Assembly (NCBI GenBank): GCA_050948665.1
Contig: JBMNEH010000001.1
Coordinates: forward strand, 1,674,001 to 1,738,000
Length of the DNA: 64,000 nucleotides
Source: JBMNEH01 sp050948665
GTDB taxonomy: Bacteria > Bacillota > Clostridia > Christensenellales > UMGS416
Direction of reading: 5' to 3'
Made by a program: the position numbers and the translations under genes. Every line of letters starts with the position of its first letter. Position 1 is the stretch's first letter. A model generated the notes under the pieces. It was not told the DNA's origin. It saw nothing but the letters and a program-made list of their open reading frames with translations, and ran no database searches. This document shows, piece after piece, positions 53,207-62,444 of the stretch.

Positions 53207-53877
53207 TCTGGTGCGTAGAAGACGAGGCCAGTATACGCGATATTGAGGTATATAGCTTGCAATCCACCGGCTTCGAGGCAAGGGGCTTCGAGGACGGAAC
53301 ATCCTTCTGGGAGGCGCTGCAAGCGGAACAACCGGATCTTGTGGTGCTCGATGTGATGCTACCCGGTGTTGATGGGATTGAACTGCTGCGCCGCATGAGA
53401 GCGTCCGCCAAGCTCTGTGATATCCCGGTAATAATGGCCACTGCCAAGGACGCGGAATACGACAAGATACAGGGGCTTGATCTCGGCGCGGATTACTATC
53501 TTACCAAGCCCTTTGGCGTGATGGAGCTTGTCTCCTGCGTAAAAGCCGTATTGCGCCGCTGCGCCCCGAAGCAGGCGGAGAATCTTCTGAAAACGGGCGA
53601 CCTGGTCGTCAATCTGGACGAGCATACCGTAACAGCGGATGGCGAGCGCGTGTTGCTGACATATAAAGAATTTGAGTTGCTTCGCCTGCTCCTGTCCCAT
53701 CCGGGCATTGCCTTTACCCGGGATCAGATCATGGAGGAGGTCTGGGGCACGAATTACTACGGTGAAACCCGAACAGTGGATATGCATATCCGTACCCTGC
53801 GACAGAAGCTGGGTCCCTATGGCAGTCTTATCGAGACAGTTCGCAATGTGGGTTATCGGATGGAGGTAAGGGAATGA
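53203..53877 (+). CDS. phoP: Response regulator PhoP-type (OmpR family)
   Basis: 224 residues. Receiver domain with VEDEA, phospho-Asp in VVLDVMLPG, MATAKD and LTKPFG; winged-helix DNA-binding domain from about residue 125 (LLTYKEFELLRLLLSH, TRTVDMHIRTLRQKLG). Overlaps phoU by four bases. It probably binds the Pho box at 49091-49146. Confidence 0.95.
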   Translation: MIWCVEDEASIRDIEVYSLQSTGFEARGFEDGTSFWEALQAEQPDLVVLDVMLPGVDGIELLRRMRASAKLCDIPVIMATAKDAEYDKIQGLDLGADYYLTKPFGVMELVSCVKAVLRRCAPKQAENLLKTGDLVVNLDEHTVTADGERVLLTYKEFELLRLLLSHPGIAFTRDQIMEEVWGTNYYGETRTVDMHIRTLRQKLGPYGSLIETVRNVGYRMEVRE

Positions 53878-55526
53878 CAAAAAAGATATTCAGATCCATC
53901 CTTCTCGTAGCCGGCGCCGTGTTGCTCGCAAGCCTTGTCATCATTATGGGGTGCCTCTACGATTATTTCAGCAACATACAGAAAAACCAGATGAAAGATC
54001 AGCTTAACCTGGCGGCGATAGCTGTTGAAAGCGAAGGCAAAAGCTCTCTTGAAAAAATTAACTCAAACAACTACAGGCTCACATGGGTCGCGTCCGACGG
54101 CACAGTGATTTATGACACACAGGCAGATGCCCAAACAATGGAAAATCATTTGGACCGCAGCGAGATACAGAATGCTCTATCCAGCGGAGAGGGTGAAAGC
54201 TCTCGATTTTCATCAACGCTTCTGGAAAAGACAATGTATCTCGCAAAGCGGCTATCCGACGGCAGTGTCCTGCGCATTTCCGTCAGCCGCGCCACTGCAG
54301 GTCTGCTGGCGCTGGGGATGCTCCAGCCCATTTTGATCGTTCTTGCGGTCGCGCTTGTTTTGTCCGGTGTTTTGGCAGGCCACATGTCCAAAAGAGTCAC
54401 CGAGTCGCTGAACAAGCTTGATCTTGAGAACCCTTTAGAAAACGATGCTTACGAGGAACTTGCCCCGCTTTTGCGCAGAATCAACCACCAGCAGCAAGAG
54501 ATAAAAAATCAGCTTAGGCTACTACAACGCCAACGCGACGAGTTCTCACAGATCACCGGTTATATAAAGGAAGGGCTGGTACTGTTGGATGCGAAGGATG
54601 CCGTACTCAGTATCAATCACGCCGCGAAGAAACTCTTTGACACGGACAATTCCTGCATAGGCCATGATTTTCTGACGATAGACCGTAGTCTTGAGATGAG
54701 CGCAGCCATACGGCAGGCAAAAGAAAGCGGTTCCGGCGAACTTCGCATGAAGCGAAATGGGCGCATCTATCAATTCGATTTAAGTAAAATTGAATCGGGC
54801 GGCGAAGTGATCGGTATCGCCATTCTCTCCTTTGATATTACTGAACAGGACGCTGCGGAACGAATTCGCAGAGAGTTCACCGCCAATGTGTCTCACGAGT
54901 TAAAAACCCCACTGCAAGGCATCATAGGCAGTACGGAGCTTTTGGAAAAGGGCATGGTGAAGCGGGAAGACGAGCCTCGTTTTATCGGGCATATCCGTAC
55001 AGAGAGCGCAAGAATGATGGCAATGATCGACGATATTATCCGCCTTTCTCAGCTTGACGAAGGTGATGCTATGCCGCATGAAGCCGTGGACATGCTGGAG
55101 GTCGCGCAGGAAACCATCGAAAACCTGCATGACGCTGCAGTGAAAAAGGGCGTAGCACTCGTCGTTGATGGAATAAGCGCTGAGGTGAATGGCGTGCGGC
55201 GGTTATTATGTGAAATCGTCTACAACCTCTGCGATAACGCCATCAAGTACAACAAAGAAGGCGGCAGTGTGGAGATCAATGTTATGTCGGACGACCGCAC
55301 GGTCTCTCTCACGGTAAAAGATACCGGTATCGGTATTCCTCTGGAATACCAGGGACGGGTATTTGAGCGGTTCTATCGCGTGGACGAGAGCCATTCGAGA
55401 ACTTCCGGCGGTACAGGGCTGGGCCTCTCCATTGTTAAGCACGCCGTGCAATATCACCATGGCCATATTGAACTTGAAAGCGAACCGGACAAGGGAACCA
55501 AAATTAAGGTCACTTTTCCCAAATAG
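53874..55526 (+). CDS. phoR: Sensor histidine kinase PhoR-type
   Basis: 550 residues. Two membrane helices (about 8-30 and 140-165) around an extracytoplasmic loop, a HAMP-like linker, a PAS domain (about 220-320), HisKA with the phospho-His in NVSHELKTPLQG near 340, and the ATPase motifs NLCDNAIKYN, DTGIGIPLEYQGR and GGTGLGLSIVKH. Overlaps phoP by four bases and is last in the block, followed by a strong terminator. Confidence 0.96.
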   Translation: MTKKIFRSILLVAGAVLLASLVIIMGCLYDYFSNIQKNQMKDQLNLAAIAVESEGKSSLEKINSNNYRLTWVASDGTVIYDTQADAQTMENHLDRSEIQNALSSGEGESSRFSSTLLEKTMYLAKRLSDGSVLRISVSRATAGLLALGMLQPILIVLAVALVLSGVLAGHMSKRVTESLNKLDLENPLENDAYEELAPLLRRINHQQQEIKNQLRLLQRQRDEFSQITGYIKEGLVLLDAKDAVLSINHAAKKLFDTDNSCIGHDFLTIDRSLEMSAAIRQAKESGSGELRMKRNGRIYQFDLSKIESGGEVIGIAILSFDITEQDAAERIRREFTANVSHELKTPLQGIIGSTELLEKGMVKREDEPRFIGHIRTESARMMAMIDDIIRLSQLDEGDAMPHEAVDMLEVAQETIENLHDAAVKKGVALVVDGISAEVNGVRRLLCEIVYNLCDNAIKYNKEGGSVEINVMSDDRTVSLTVKDTGIGIPLEYQGRVFERFYRVDESHSRTSGGTGLGLSIVKHAVQYHHGHIELESEPDKGTKIKVTFPK

Positions 55527-55549
55527 TCAAAAGCACACTTTTGATTCGA

Positions 55550-55584
55550 AAACAGACGCTTCCCAAAGGAACGTCTGTTTTTTC
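55550..55584 (+). terminator. Terminator of the pst-pho block
   Basis: AAACAGACGCTTCC/GGAACGTCTGTTT stem (one bulged base) with six T. Confidence 0.9.
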
Positions 55585-55711
55585 TTTGGTTTCCATTCTT
55601 CTGATTGCCTATATCATAAACAAACACCTGTTTTGATTCACCAGATATTATGATGATTTTTTTACATTTTTTTGAACCCTTTTCGTGCGGATTTTCTATT
55701 TCATGAGCGAC

Positions 55712-55757
55712 AAAAGGCTCCATGGCACGACGATATGAATCGCGGCGGAGCCTTTTT
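55712..55757 (+). terminator. Second terminator-like hairpin
   Basis: AAAAGGCTCC/GGAGCCTTTT stem around a 25-base loop, then TTC. The 374-base gap 55527-55900 also holds an imperfect GCATGCCT/AGGCACGC repeat near 55795-55830 that may end the rubrerythrin transcript; nothing else was seen. Confidence 0.55.
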
Positions 55758-55900
55758 CATTTAACCCTTCTGTCTCCTAACAAAGTATAAGGCGTGCCTT
55801 TTTAACAAAGAGGCATGCGTTTTATGATCTTTCCGTAAAAGCTCAGGGATGTGGACGCCATAACACCGGAAATCGGCTGAAACCCGGGGGCATCTCTATG

Positions 55901-56881
55901 CTAATACTTGATAAACTTTTCCCCCGGAACATTGCAGATAAAGCATTTGTCCGGACGGACCTTCTCAATGTTTCCGCAGACAGGGCACAGATAATAGAAA
56001 ACCTCTTCGGTCTGATCCAGATTTTCCAAGGCATCTTTATAAAGCTTCGCGTGAACCTCTTCCGCCTTCATAGCAAAAGTAAAGGCAATATGCGCGGCCT
56101 TATTCCCTTCCGCATCGGCTTCCTTCACAAAACCAGGATACATTTCCTCGTATTCATATGTTTCACCAGCAATAGCGTCCACCAGATTTTCCGCAGTTGT
56201 GTTCACTTTTCCCGCAAGCTCGAATTCTTTAAGCGCGTGCAACGTCTCGGCATCAGCGGTTGCTTTGAATAATTTGGCCGCATTCATCTTACCGTCTTTT
56301 TCAGCTTTTTTTGCGTATGCCAGGTATTTTCTGTTGGCCTGGGATTCTCCGGCAAATGCCTCCATCAGATTCTTCAACGTTTTGTTTTCACTCATTGTAT
56401 TATCCTCCTTATTTTCTTTCAAAGATTCCAGTAATTCTTCCGCTGCCGCTTTGGGGAAACCCTCAGGCTGTTGTTGGTCGATCAAGGTCTTAAGAAAATC
56501 TATGGAATTGTCACTTTGCGGAAGCATAAATCCTGCTTCCCTGATAATATCCTCGGCCATGATTTGATTGGATTTTTCAATGGCCACTGCCAACTTCCCG
56601 GGTAATGCGGAAGCAATACACTCCTGTTCCGTCTTGCTACGCAAAAGTGTTCTAAGAACTTTGATGACTTCTTCGGTTTTGGGCTGCTGTGGCGGATAAA
56701 CTTCGGGCACCATAGATATAGCGCCGGATGGGCAGGCGTCCGCACAATCTCCGCAACCAATGCATTTGCTAACATCGATGACACTGTTCTCTGTATCTGT
56801 CGCCCCAGTAGGACACACATAGAGACACAAACAATCTTTGGTGCATAGGCGTATATTTCTAACAGCGTATTTCTTAGTCAT
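55901..56881 (-). CDS. Ferredoxin-rubrerythrin fusion, with an internal start for rubrerythrin
   Basis: 326 residues, a single open frame. N-terminal (1-60) dicluster ferredoxin (CTKDCLCLYVCP and CIGCGDCADACP), a helical linker (65-160), then complete rubrerythrin: diiron helices (EAFAGESQANRKYLAYAKKA, ADAETLHALKEFE, FVKEADAEGNKAAHIAF) and rubredoxin site YLCPVCGN...CFICNVPG. The codons just before Met163 (56395) form a perfect AAGGAGG site, so free rubrerythrin can also be made. Normally these are separate proteins. Role: peroxide reduction in anaerobes, with electrons from the ferredoxin/rubredoxin parts. The start overlaps the upstream stop (TAATG). Confidence 0.88.
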   Translation of the reverse strand: MTKKYAVRNIRLCTKDCLCLYVCPTGATDTENSVIDVSKCIGCGDCADACPSGAISMVPEVYPPQQPKTEEVIKVLRTLLRSKTEQECIASALPGKLAVAIEKSNQIMAEDIIREAGFMLPQSDNSIDFLKTLIDQQQPEGFPKAAAEELLESLKENKEDNTMSENKTLKNLMEAFAGESQANRKYLAYAKKAEKDGKMNAAKLFKATADAETLHALKEFELAGKVNTTAENLVDAIAGETYEYEEMYPGFVKEADAEGNKAAHIAFTFAMKAEEVHAKLYKDALENLDQTEEVFYYLCPVCGNIEKVRPDKCFICNVPGEKFIKY

Positions 56882-57552
56882 TATAATGACCTCCCCTCAA
56901 CCTTTTCGAATTTCCAATTCGGCACCTTACAGACAGGGCAAACCTCCGGCAAGCTATCCCCTATGTATATAAAACCGCAAATTGTACAGACATGAACACC
57001 GGTGTTTTCCAGTATGGCGTCGCCCTTCCTCTGATATCGGGTCAAAAGAGACTTCAAAACCCGTGTAACCTTCTCACTCCAAACCAGAGCGCGGAGCGCG
57101 CCGCGATCTTTGGTATCGATAGCTATAGCATTTGCGTTCGTAAAACCTTGTTCAAGATCTTTTTCAATCAGTTCCATCAGTTGGTTGAAATCCGGGTTCT
57201 CGGCAGGTAGTGAAGCGTCTTTGAAAAAACCGGCCAGTTCGGAAAAGAGAGCCGCCTCCTTCGGCTTGTACTGCTTTTCACAGCCTCGAGCCAGATTCGT
57301 GCAAAGGACGCTGACCTCAAGCGGAGAAAGCCCCCGCATATCAGTCGTCCGCTCTGCAACGGGTTTTTTCTTCTTTTCAGAAGACACAGTTCCGCCTTGC
57401 TTTTCAAATTCCGCTTTTGTCGCCCCGCAAAGAGGACAAACCCAATCAACCGGCAGGTCTTCCCACTTTGTGCCCGGTATAATGCTTGCTTCCGGGATGC
57501 CCTTTGCCTCATTATAAATGTAACTGCAAATAGTGCATACATATTTACCCAT
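56881..57552 (-). CDS. Rubredoxin - helical domain - rubredoxin-like protein
   Basis: 223 residues. Residues 1-55 are a typical rubredoxin (YVCTICSYIYNEAKG, DWVCPLCGATKAEF). A helical middle (70-185) may be a degenerate four-helix bundle. The end (HVCTICGFIYIGDSLPEVCP, VCKVPNWKFEKV) is a second, rubrerythrin-type iron site. Likely an electron carrier to the fused rubrerythrin next door, to which it is translationally coupled. The start at 57552 follows AAAAGGAGGTAATGTT. Confidence 0.85.
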   Translation of the reverse strand: MGKYVCTICSYIYNEAKGIPEASIIPGTKWEDLPVDWVCPLCGATKAEFEKQGGTVSSEKKKKPVAERTTDMRGLSPLEVSVLCTNLARGCEKQYKPKEAALFSELAGFFKDASLPAENPDFNQLMELIEKDLEQGFTNANAIAIDTKDRGALRALVWSEKVTRVLKSLLTRYQRKGDAILENTGVHVCTICGFIYIGDSLPEVCPVCKVPNWKFEKVEGRSL

Positions 57553-57880
57553 AACATTACCTCCTTTTATATTCTAACAAAGCAAAAGCCTTTTGTCTGT
57601 AACCTTGTTACATAAAATGCAAATTCGCTTTATTGACTTTTGTTGAATTTGCTTTAAAAAAAGAACGGTTGGGCCACCGGCAGAAGCAGGCTCGGTAAAC
57701 ACAACGATATGTTTTGAAACTGTCGCTAAAGTAGCATTTTCCGCAACCTAAATACAAACTCTCATGGTGTCTCCGTAATCAGAGATATCCAACATCGCTT
57801 AACTCCATTGTACAAACACTGCGTGGGTGAAAAAATAGTTCTTCACTCCCATCTGTAGGAGATTCGATAGAGATATTACT
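57553..57880. other. Upstream region of the rubredoxin operon
   Basis: Contains an inverted repeat GCAAATTC/GAATTTGC with 18 bases between arms (57619-57652), a candidate operator. No gene seen. The left-moving rubredoxin transcript must start here. Confidence 0.45.
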
Positions 57881-58240
57881 CTACTCGCCGCGCTTTTCGT
57901 AATACTGATGCTCATGGCAAACAGAGCCTGTTGACTTTAACTCTCCCTTCAGATAATTCTGAACAGCGGTTTTCGCATCGCCGGAAGCGCCAACGATGAC
58001 CTCTACATTCCTATCATTAAAGATATCGATCGCGCCGCCGCCCATGCCCCCGCTGATAATCACATTAACACCTCTGTCAGCCAGGAAATTGGGTAAGAAG
58101 CCGGGTCTATGCCCGGGGTTGGGTATAGATTCCTCCTTTATGATTTTTCCGTTTTCAATATCGTAAATCAAAAAATTAGCGCAGTGACCAAAGTGCTCCG
58201 TCACATTTGTACCTTCACCGGCAATAGCGATTCTCAGCAT
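57881..58240 (-). CDS. NifB/NifX-type dinitrogenase cofactor-domain protein
   Basis: 119 residues of the NifX/VnfX fold: LRIAIAGEGTNVTEHFGHCA with the family His, VIISGGMGGGAIDIFNDRNV, and VIVGASGDAKTAVQNYLKGE. The C-terminus has a Cys/His cluster (CHEHQYYE). Such proteins bind iron-sulfur or FeMo-type clusters but often have no link to nitrogen fixation. Last gene of the operon running from 62429. Confidence 0.9.
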   Translation of the reverse strand: MLRIAIAGEGTNVTEHFGHCANFLIYDIENGKIIKEESIPNPGHRPGFLPNFLADRGVNVIISGGMGGGAIDIFNDRNVEVIVGASGDAKTAVQNYLKGELKSTGSVCHEHQYYEKRGE

Positions 58241-58704
58241 TTCTTTTCCTCCATATTTTTATTTTCGATATATTCGTCCAGTATTTGTGCGGCATATGCA
58301 ACAAACTCTGCGCAGGGACGCTTTTTGTAGTAAGACTCTGTTCTTTTCTCCGGAAGTGGCAAATCATGTTTTAATGTAAGGCCCAACAACTCTCTGCATA
58401 TGATCGAACCGTTTTCTTCTTCGAACTTTTTTGCCATGGTCTGAATCAACGCATAGTGTTCATATTTCTTTGATTGATCCGCCGGGTCGGCATATCCATA
58501 TTTCATTCCGGCAACCATAAACATTCCGGTGACGGCTCCGCACACCTCCCGAAGCCTTCCCATACCCCCGCCAAAGGACGATGATATTTTTAACGCGTCC
58601 TCCAAATCAAGGCCGGTTTCATCACAAAACGCGGCAAATACTGCTTGCGAGCAATTGTAACCCTTTTTAAACAAGTCTTTTGCGCAATCTGAATGTTTAC
58701 TCAA
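58234..58704 (-). CDS. C_GCAxxG_C_C family protein
   Basis: 156 residues: GYNCSQAVFAAFCDE near 16, GGGMGRLREVCGAVTG (the CGAxxG signature) near 50, a later IICRELLG, and a final RPCAEFVAYAAQILDEY. Putative redox or metal-binding protein with conserved cysteines. Overlaps both neighbours by a few bases. Confidence 0.9.
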   Translation of the reverse strand: MSKHSDCAKDLFKKGYNCSQAVFAAFCDETGLDLEDALKISSSFGGGMGRLREVCGAVTGMFMVAGMKYGYADPADQSKKYEHYALIQTMAKKFEEENGSIICRELLGLTLKHDLPLPEKRTESYYKKRPCAEFVAYAAQILDEYIENKNMEEKKC

Positions 58705-59567
58705 TGCCTTTTCCTTCTCTGATTGTTTCCGACGTTTTCCCTATTGATCGTCAATTGATCGCCGGTCGATATGTAGCCGATCTTTTCTCCCATCACAGTT
58801 TTTAAATGGTGATAGGGCTCAATGCCTGTGCAGTGACAGGTGTAAAAACGCGCCCCGGTCTTCAACAGAATATGTCCGATCTCAATTACAACATGCGGAG
58901 CCTCACTTTGTTTTGTTCCATTGCTGTAAAGATGAAATCCTCCGATTACGTAATCAGGCAGGCACCCTTTTTCCGCATAAAATTGATCGATAATGTTGAC
59001 GATCCCGGTATGCGCACATCCCGCGACCAACAAAGTTTTTCCGTTTTCACTAATGATCAAGTTTTGCTCATGTGCAAAATCATCCCGCACAAAAGCATCT
59101 CCGTCTTTCATGAGCAAGTCAACATTACCTGAAGGAAGGTGTTTTGGGGATCCAATGCCGGAAAACAACACAAGTTCATCGTCAATTATAAATCTGTCAC
59201 CACAGAATACAAATCGTTCATTCGGCAACAACGATCTATCCAGCCCGATATATGCTTTATTGCTTCCCGGTCTGCTTGCGTAATACGGTCCAAATGCCTT
59301 TTGATGCAGGTAAATCTTTGCTTTTTTGTTGATATCAAGAAATGTTTTTAAGCCGCCGCCATGATCATAGTGGCCATGAGAAAGCACAGCCAGATCGATC
59401 CTTGTTAAATCAACGCCCATTTTCTCAGCATTTTCGGCAAAAAGACCGCTTGCGCCCGTATCAAACAGGATCTTATGATTTTCAGTTTCAATGTAAAAAC
59501 TTAAGCCGTGTTCGCTGCCAAGCTTCTCTGAAGATGCCGTGTTTTCAGATAACACCTTTACTATCAT
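58701..59567 (-). CDS. Metallo-beta-lactamase-fold hydrolase
   Basis: 288 residues. Metal motif LSHGHYDHGGG near 65 (HxHxDH), then GSPKHLP, LVAGCAHTGIVNI and GGFHLY. Resembles the MBL hydrolases (7,8-dihydropterin synthase-like) often encoded with these ATPases. Overlaps the next gene by four bases. Confidence 0.92.
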   Translation of the reverse strand: MIVKVLSENTASSEKLGSEHGLSFYIETENHKILFDTGASGLFAENAEKMGVDLTRIDLAVLSHGHYDHGGGLKTFLDINKKAKIYLHQKAFGPYYASRPGSNKAYIGLDRSLLPNERFVFCGDRFIIDDELVLFSGIGSPKHLPSGNVDLLMKDGDAFVRDDFAHEQNLIISENGKTLLVAGCAHTGIVNIIDQFYAEKGCLPDYVIGGFHLYSNGTKQSEAPHVVIEIGHILLKTGARFYTCHCTGIEPYHHLKTVMGEKIGYISTGDQLTINRENVGNNQRRKRH

Positions 59568-60451
59568 GCTTCATTATCTTCACTTTCATCGAATAGTAAC
59601 TGCATTGTGCTGTCATAAACCTCTTTTACGGCAGCTCCGGAAGGACAATCGATATCTACTATAGTCTGTCCGTTATTGATCGCTTTGACAGCCTCCGGGT
59701 CAAACGGTATCCTGCCAGTAAACGGCAGTCTTTTTTCTTTACAAAATTCCTCTATTTTTTTTGTATTAGCGGCATTGATGTCATGCTTATTGATACAGAT
59801 TCCTATCTTGATTTTGAAAGTTTCCGCTGTTTTTATGATGCGCTCCATATCGCTGATCCCCGAAACAGACGGCTCCGCAACAACCAGGACCATATCTACT
59901 CCGCTGAGGGAAGCGATAACGGGACAGCCTATACCGGGAGAGCCATCAATAATGGCCAGTTTAGCATCCGGACTCGCCATCGTTTTCATTTGTTTTTTTA
60001 CTTCTGTAACGAGTTTTCCCGAAGTACCGCTTCCCATTTTCAACTGTGCTGTTGAAAAAATGTTGTCTCCGTCAGCATACAGCATCAGCTCTCCTGCAAC
60101 GGCGGGTTTCAGGCAAGCCGCATTTGCCGGGCAGAAAGCTTCACAAACCCCGCAGCCTTCACAGGCATAAGGATCGACCATATAGCCATTCGTATTGGAA
60201 ATAGCGTCGAATCGGCAATACTTTTTGCATAATCCGCATTCAATGCATTTATTTGCGTCTATTTCAGATTTTGGCATGCCGAAATAGTCTGTCCATCTCG
60301 GATCGATATTTTGCGCCATGATCAGGTGAAGGTTAGGTGCGTCAACATCGCAATCGGCATAGGTTTTGGCACATGAAAGCTTGATAAAAGCGCTGGCTAT
60401 CGTCGTTTTCCCGGTACCGCCCTTACCGCTGAGGATCAACAGTTGTTTCAT
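59564..60451 (-). CDS. MinD/Mrp-type ATPase with inserted ferredoxin domain, copy 2
   Basis: 295 residues. P-loop LILSGKGGTGKTTIASAF, a two-cluster ferredoxin insert (CIECGLCKKYC, CEGCGVCEAFCP) at 65-105, and switch motif IDGSPGIGCPVIASL. Probably carries or transfers iron-sulfur clusters. It pairs with the similar gene upstream, overlapping by 29 bases. The start at 60451 follows GGAGGTGCGGC. Confidence 0.93.
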   Translation of the reverse strand: MKQLLILSGKGGTGKTTIASAFIKLSCAKTYADCDVDAPNLHLIMAQNIDPRWTDYFGMPKSEIDANKCIECGLCKKYCRFDAISNTNGYMVDPYACEGCGVCEAFCPANAACLKPAVAGELMLYADGDNIFSTAQLKMGSGTSGKLVTEVKKQMKTMASPDAKLAIIDGSPGIGCPVIASLSGVDMVLVVAEPSVSGISDMERIIKTAETFKIKIGICINKHDINAANTKKIEEFCKEKRLPFTGRIPFDPEAVKAINNGQTIVDIDCPSGAAVKEVYDSTMQLLFDESEDNEA

Positions 60452-61310
60452 GCCGCACCTCCTTCATCACAGTCTTAAGCAACGAAGCAAATAATACGCG
60501 AAACCTGTCGTTTTCCCTTGCGGCTATTTTTGCGTCCGAATTAAGGCTTCCGAGTTCACTGTCAAACGGTATCCGGGCCAATATTGGAACATTGTTCTCC
60601 ATACAAAATGCATCCAAAGGGTTCTCTGCGTCAAGACACTTGTTCAGCACGACTCCGTGCGGCTTTTCAAACAGCCTTACCAAATCGTAGACCATGTTGA
60701 AATTATGAATGCCAAACACCGTCGGCTCAGCAACAAGTATGCAATAATCCGCGTCCTTGATACTTTCCATGACACTGCAGGCGCTTCCCGGTGGGCAGTC
60801 GATAAAAACGGGAAGCGCTTCATCTGCAATGCTCTCGTTAAGAAGATTTTTGATGATCGGTATTCCGATCGCTATGCCCGGATCCATGATCCCGGTATGA
60901 ACGCTTACATTACCGGAAACACCTCTCCGTACTACCCCGATTGACTTTTCTTCTTCACCGATTGCTTTCTCCGGGCAGAGAAGCATGCAACCGCCACAGG
61001 AGTGGCACACCTCCTCAAAAACATATGGTTTTTTCTTTATGAATGCAAGGGCATTAAACTTACAAAAGTCAATACATTTGCGGCAACCATTGCATAAGCT
61101 TTCGTTGAAGACCGGTATTTTTACAGAAATGATCTCCTCGCGAACATTCTCGGGCTTAAAAAACAAATGACCATTGGGCTCTTCAACATCGCAATCAATA
61201 TAGACGGATCTCTCGGCGATCGATGCTAAATTAACAGATACCAGCGTTTTGCCTGTACCGCCTTTGCCGCTCAGTATGGCGATTTGCACACCTTTATTTT
61301 CCACGCCCAT
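60423..61310 (-). CDS. MinD/Mrp-type ATPase with inserted ferredoxin domain, copy 1
   Basis: About 295 residues. P-loop ILSGKGGTGKTLVSVNLA, ferredoxin insert (CNGCRKCIDFCKF, CHSCGGCMLLCPE) and IDCPPGSACSVMESI. Probably forms a heterodimer with copy 2. Start uncertain: ATG 61310 (MGVENKG) or GTG 61289 just before QIAILSG; the gene overlaps the end of the NifX-like gene upstream. Confidence 0.92.
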   Translation of the reverse strand: MGVENKGVQIAILSGKGGTGKTLVSVNLASIAERSVYIDCDVEEPNGHLFFKPENVREEIISVKIPVFNESLCNGCRKCIDFCKFNALAFIKKKPYVFEEVCHSCGGCMLLCPEKAIGEEEKSIGVVRRGVSGNVSVHTGIMDPGIAIGIPIIKNLLNESIADEALPVFIDCPPGSACSVMESIKDADYCILVAEPTVFGIHNFNMVYDLVRLFEKPHGVVLNKCLDAENPLDAFCMENNVPILARIPFDSELGSLNSDAKIAARENDRFRVLFASLLKTVMKEVRHETTVDPQR

Positions 61311-61659
61311 GAAATCCCGGGTGAAAGTCTTTAAGCAAATCAAGCTTTTCAGCTAAAAATGCGTCAATGTTTTGCTGTACAGTTCCGGGAATAGATTTAT
61401 AGATCAGTACCTCCGACCTGCGTAATACATCTTCCGCGTTTTTACCGCAGCGCGGTGTAAGCAGTGCCTTAACATCATGGTCGGCTAATACCTGCGCGGC
61501 CATGATCCCGGCTCCGCCCTGGTTGGCTGCAGCGGTGTTCTCAAGATAATTGCTTTCCTTTGTATCTGTATTATAGAGAAGGAAATAAGGGGCTCGTCCA
61601 AAAGAGGAACACACACCTGATCCCAAGTTTATCTCATCTACCGGTATTGCTATTTTCAT
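61294..61659 (-). CDS. NifX-type cofactor-domain protein
   Basis: 121 residues: KIAIPVDEINLGSGVCSSFG, GGAGIMAAQVLADHDVKALL and TPRCGKNAEDVLRRSEVLIY. Same fold as the protein at 57881 but about 25% alike by eye. Coupled to the ATPase that follows. Confidence 0.88.
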   Translation of the reverse strand: MKIAIPVDEINLGSGVCSSFGRAPYFLLYNTDTKESNYLENTAAANQGGAGIMAAQVLADHDVKALLTPRCGKNAEDVLRRSEVLIYKSIPGTVQQNIDAFLAEKLDLLKDFHPGFHGRGK

Positions 61660-61707
61660 TTTGATCCTCCATTCTGATTGTTTTCAAATTCTCCCGGTTT
61701 CGGGTTC

Positions 61708-62067
61708 TTACGTAAAACCTCTGCCGCCTCTATGACGACGGCAGGCGCCCCTTCCGCATCCATTCTCTCTGCCGTTGCAGAGCAGATAATCGCCTCCTTC
61801 TATACAAAGCACTTTCCCATTGACCAAGGACTCGGCAAGCTTTCTCCTGGCCATATCATACATTCCCTGAACGGTTGTGCGGGAAACGTTCATTTGATTG
61901 GCGCACTCTTCCTGCGTAAATCGATCTAAATCAATGAGTCTTATCGTTTCATACTCATCGACAGTCATATTTACCGTGTTTGCTGCATCTGCAAAGGAGT
62001 CAAGAGGTCCGAAACGATTACTGTCCGGAAGGTAGCAAACTCTTCTCCGTTTTCGGGGTCTTGGCAT
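61708..62067 (-). CDS. DUF134 (UPF0251) DNA-binding protein
   Basis: 119 residues: PRPRKRRRVCYLPDSNRFGP at the start, YETIRLIDLDRFTQEECA then NQMNVSRTTVQGMYDMARRK (sigma-70 region 4-like helix-turn-helix), and a Cys/Gly-rich end (CNGRENGCGRGACRRH) that may bind metal. Likely regulator of this operon; see the operator repeats at 62445-62500. Confidence 0.93.
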   Translation of the reverse strand: MPRPRKRRRVCYLPDSNRFGPLDSFADAANTVNMTVDEYETIRLIDLDRFTQEECANQMNVSRTTVQGMYDMARRKLAESLVNGKVLCIEGGDYLLCNGRENGCGRGACRRHRGGRGFT

Positions 62068-62086
62068 TAAATCTCACCTCCCATAA

Positions 62087-62126
62087 CAGCAGAAGTAACC
62101 GGAGCTCCTCTCGGTTACTTCTGCTG
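62087..62126 (-). terminator. Long hairpin between the DUF5320 and DUF134 genes
   Basis: Perfect 15-bp stem CAGCAGAAGTAACCG/CGGTTACTTCTGCTG. T-run is weak (TTATGG on the minus strand), so it may attenuate or protect the short upstream message. Confidence 0.6.
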
Positions 62127-62129
62127 CTT

Positions 62130-62429
62130 TCACAGATTTTCCAGCTGTTTGTCAATGACATCCAATCGATTTTTCAGCACATCCCTCTGCTCTTGGAGCA
62201 GCTCTTTTTCTGTTTTGGAGGAGTCCTGATTTGTGGCAAACTCCCTTCCCAAACCACGTCCGTAGCCACGTCCGTAACCGCGTCCGAAGCCACGCCTGCA
62301 GCCACCCAAACCTAACCCCAGTCCAAGACCGGCACCGGTTTTTACTGCGTCAGCATCTGTGCATGAACCTAATCCTCTTCCCGTCATTGCTCCTGCGCCC
62401 ATTGGGCCGGTTCCATCCCTTCTCGGCAT
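62130..62429 (-). CDS. DUF5320 family protein
   Basis: 99 residues: MPRRDGTGPMGAGAMTGRGL start, Gly-rich middle (GLGLGLGLGGCRRGFGRGYG and following GRGYGRG repeats) and a C-terminal coiled coil (KELLQEQRDVLKNRLDVIDK). Common partner of DUF134 and NifX-like genes in anaerobes; function unknown. The start at 62429 follows AAGGAGGTGAATGAT. Confidence 0.9.
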   Translation of the reverse strand: MPRRDGTGPMGAGAMTGRGLGSCTDADAVKTGAGLGLGLGLGGCRRGFGRGYGRGYGRGLGREFATNQDSSKTEKELLQEQRDVLKNRLDVIDKQLENL

Positions 62430-62444
62430 ATCATTCACCTCCTT

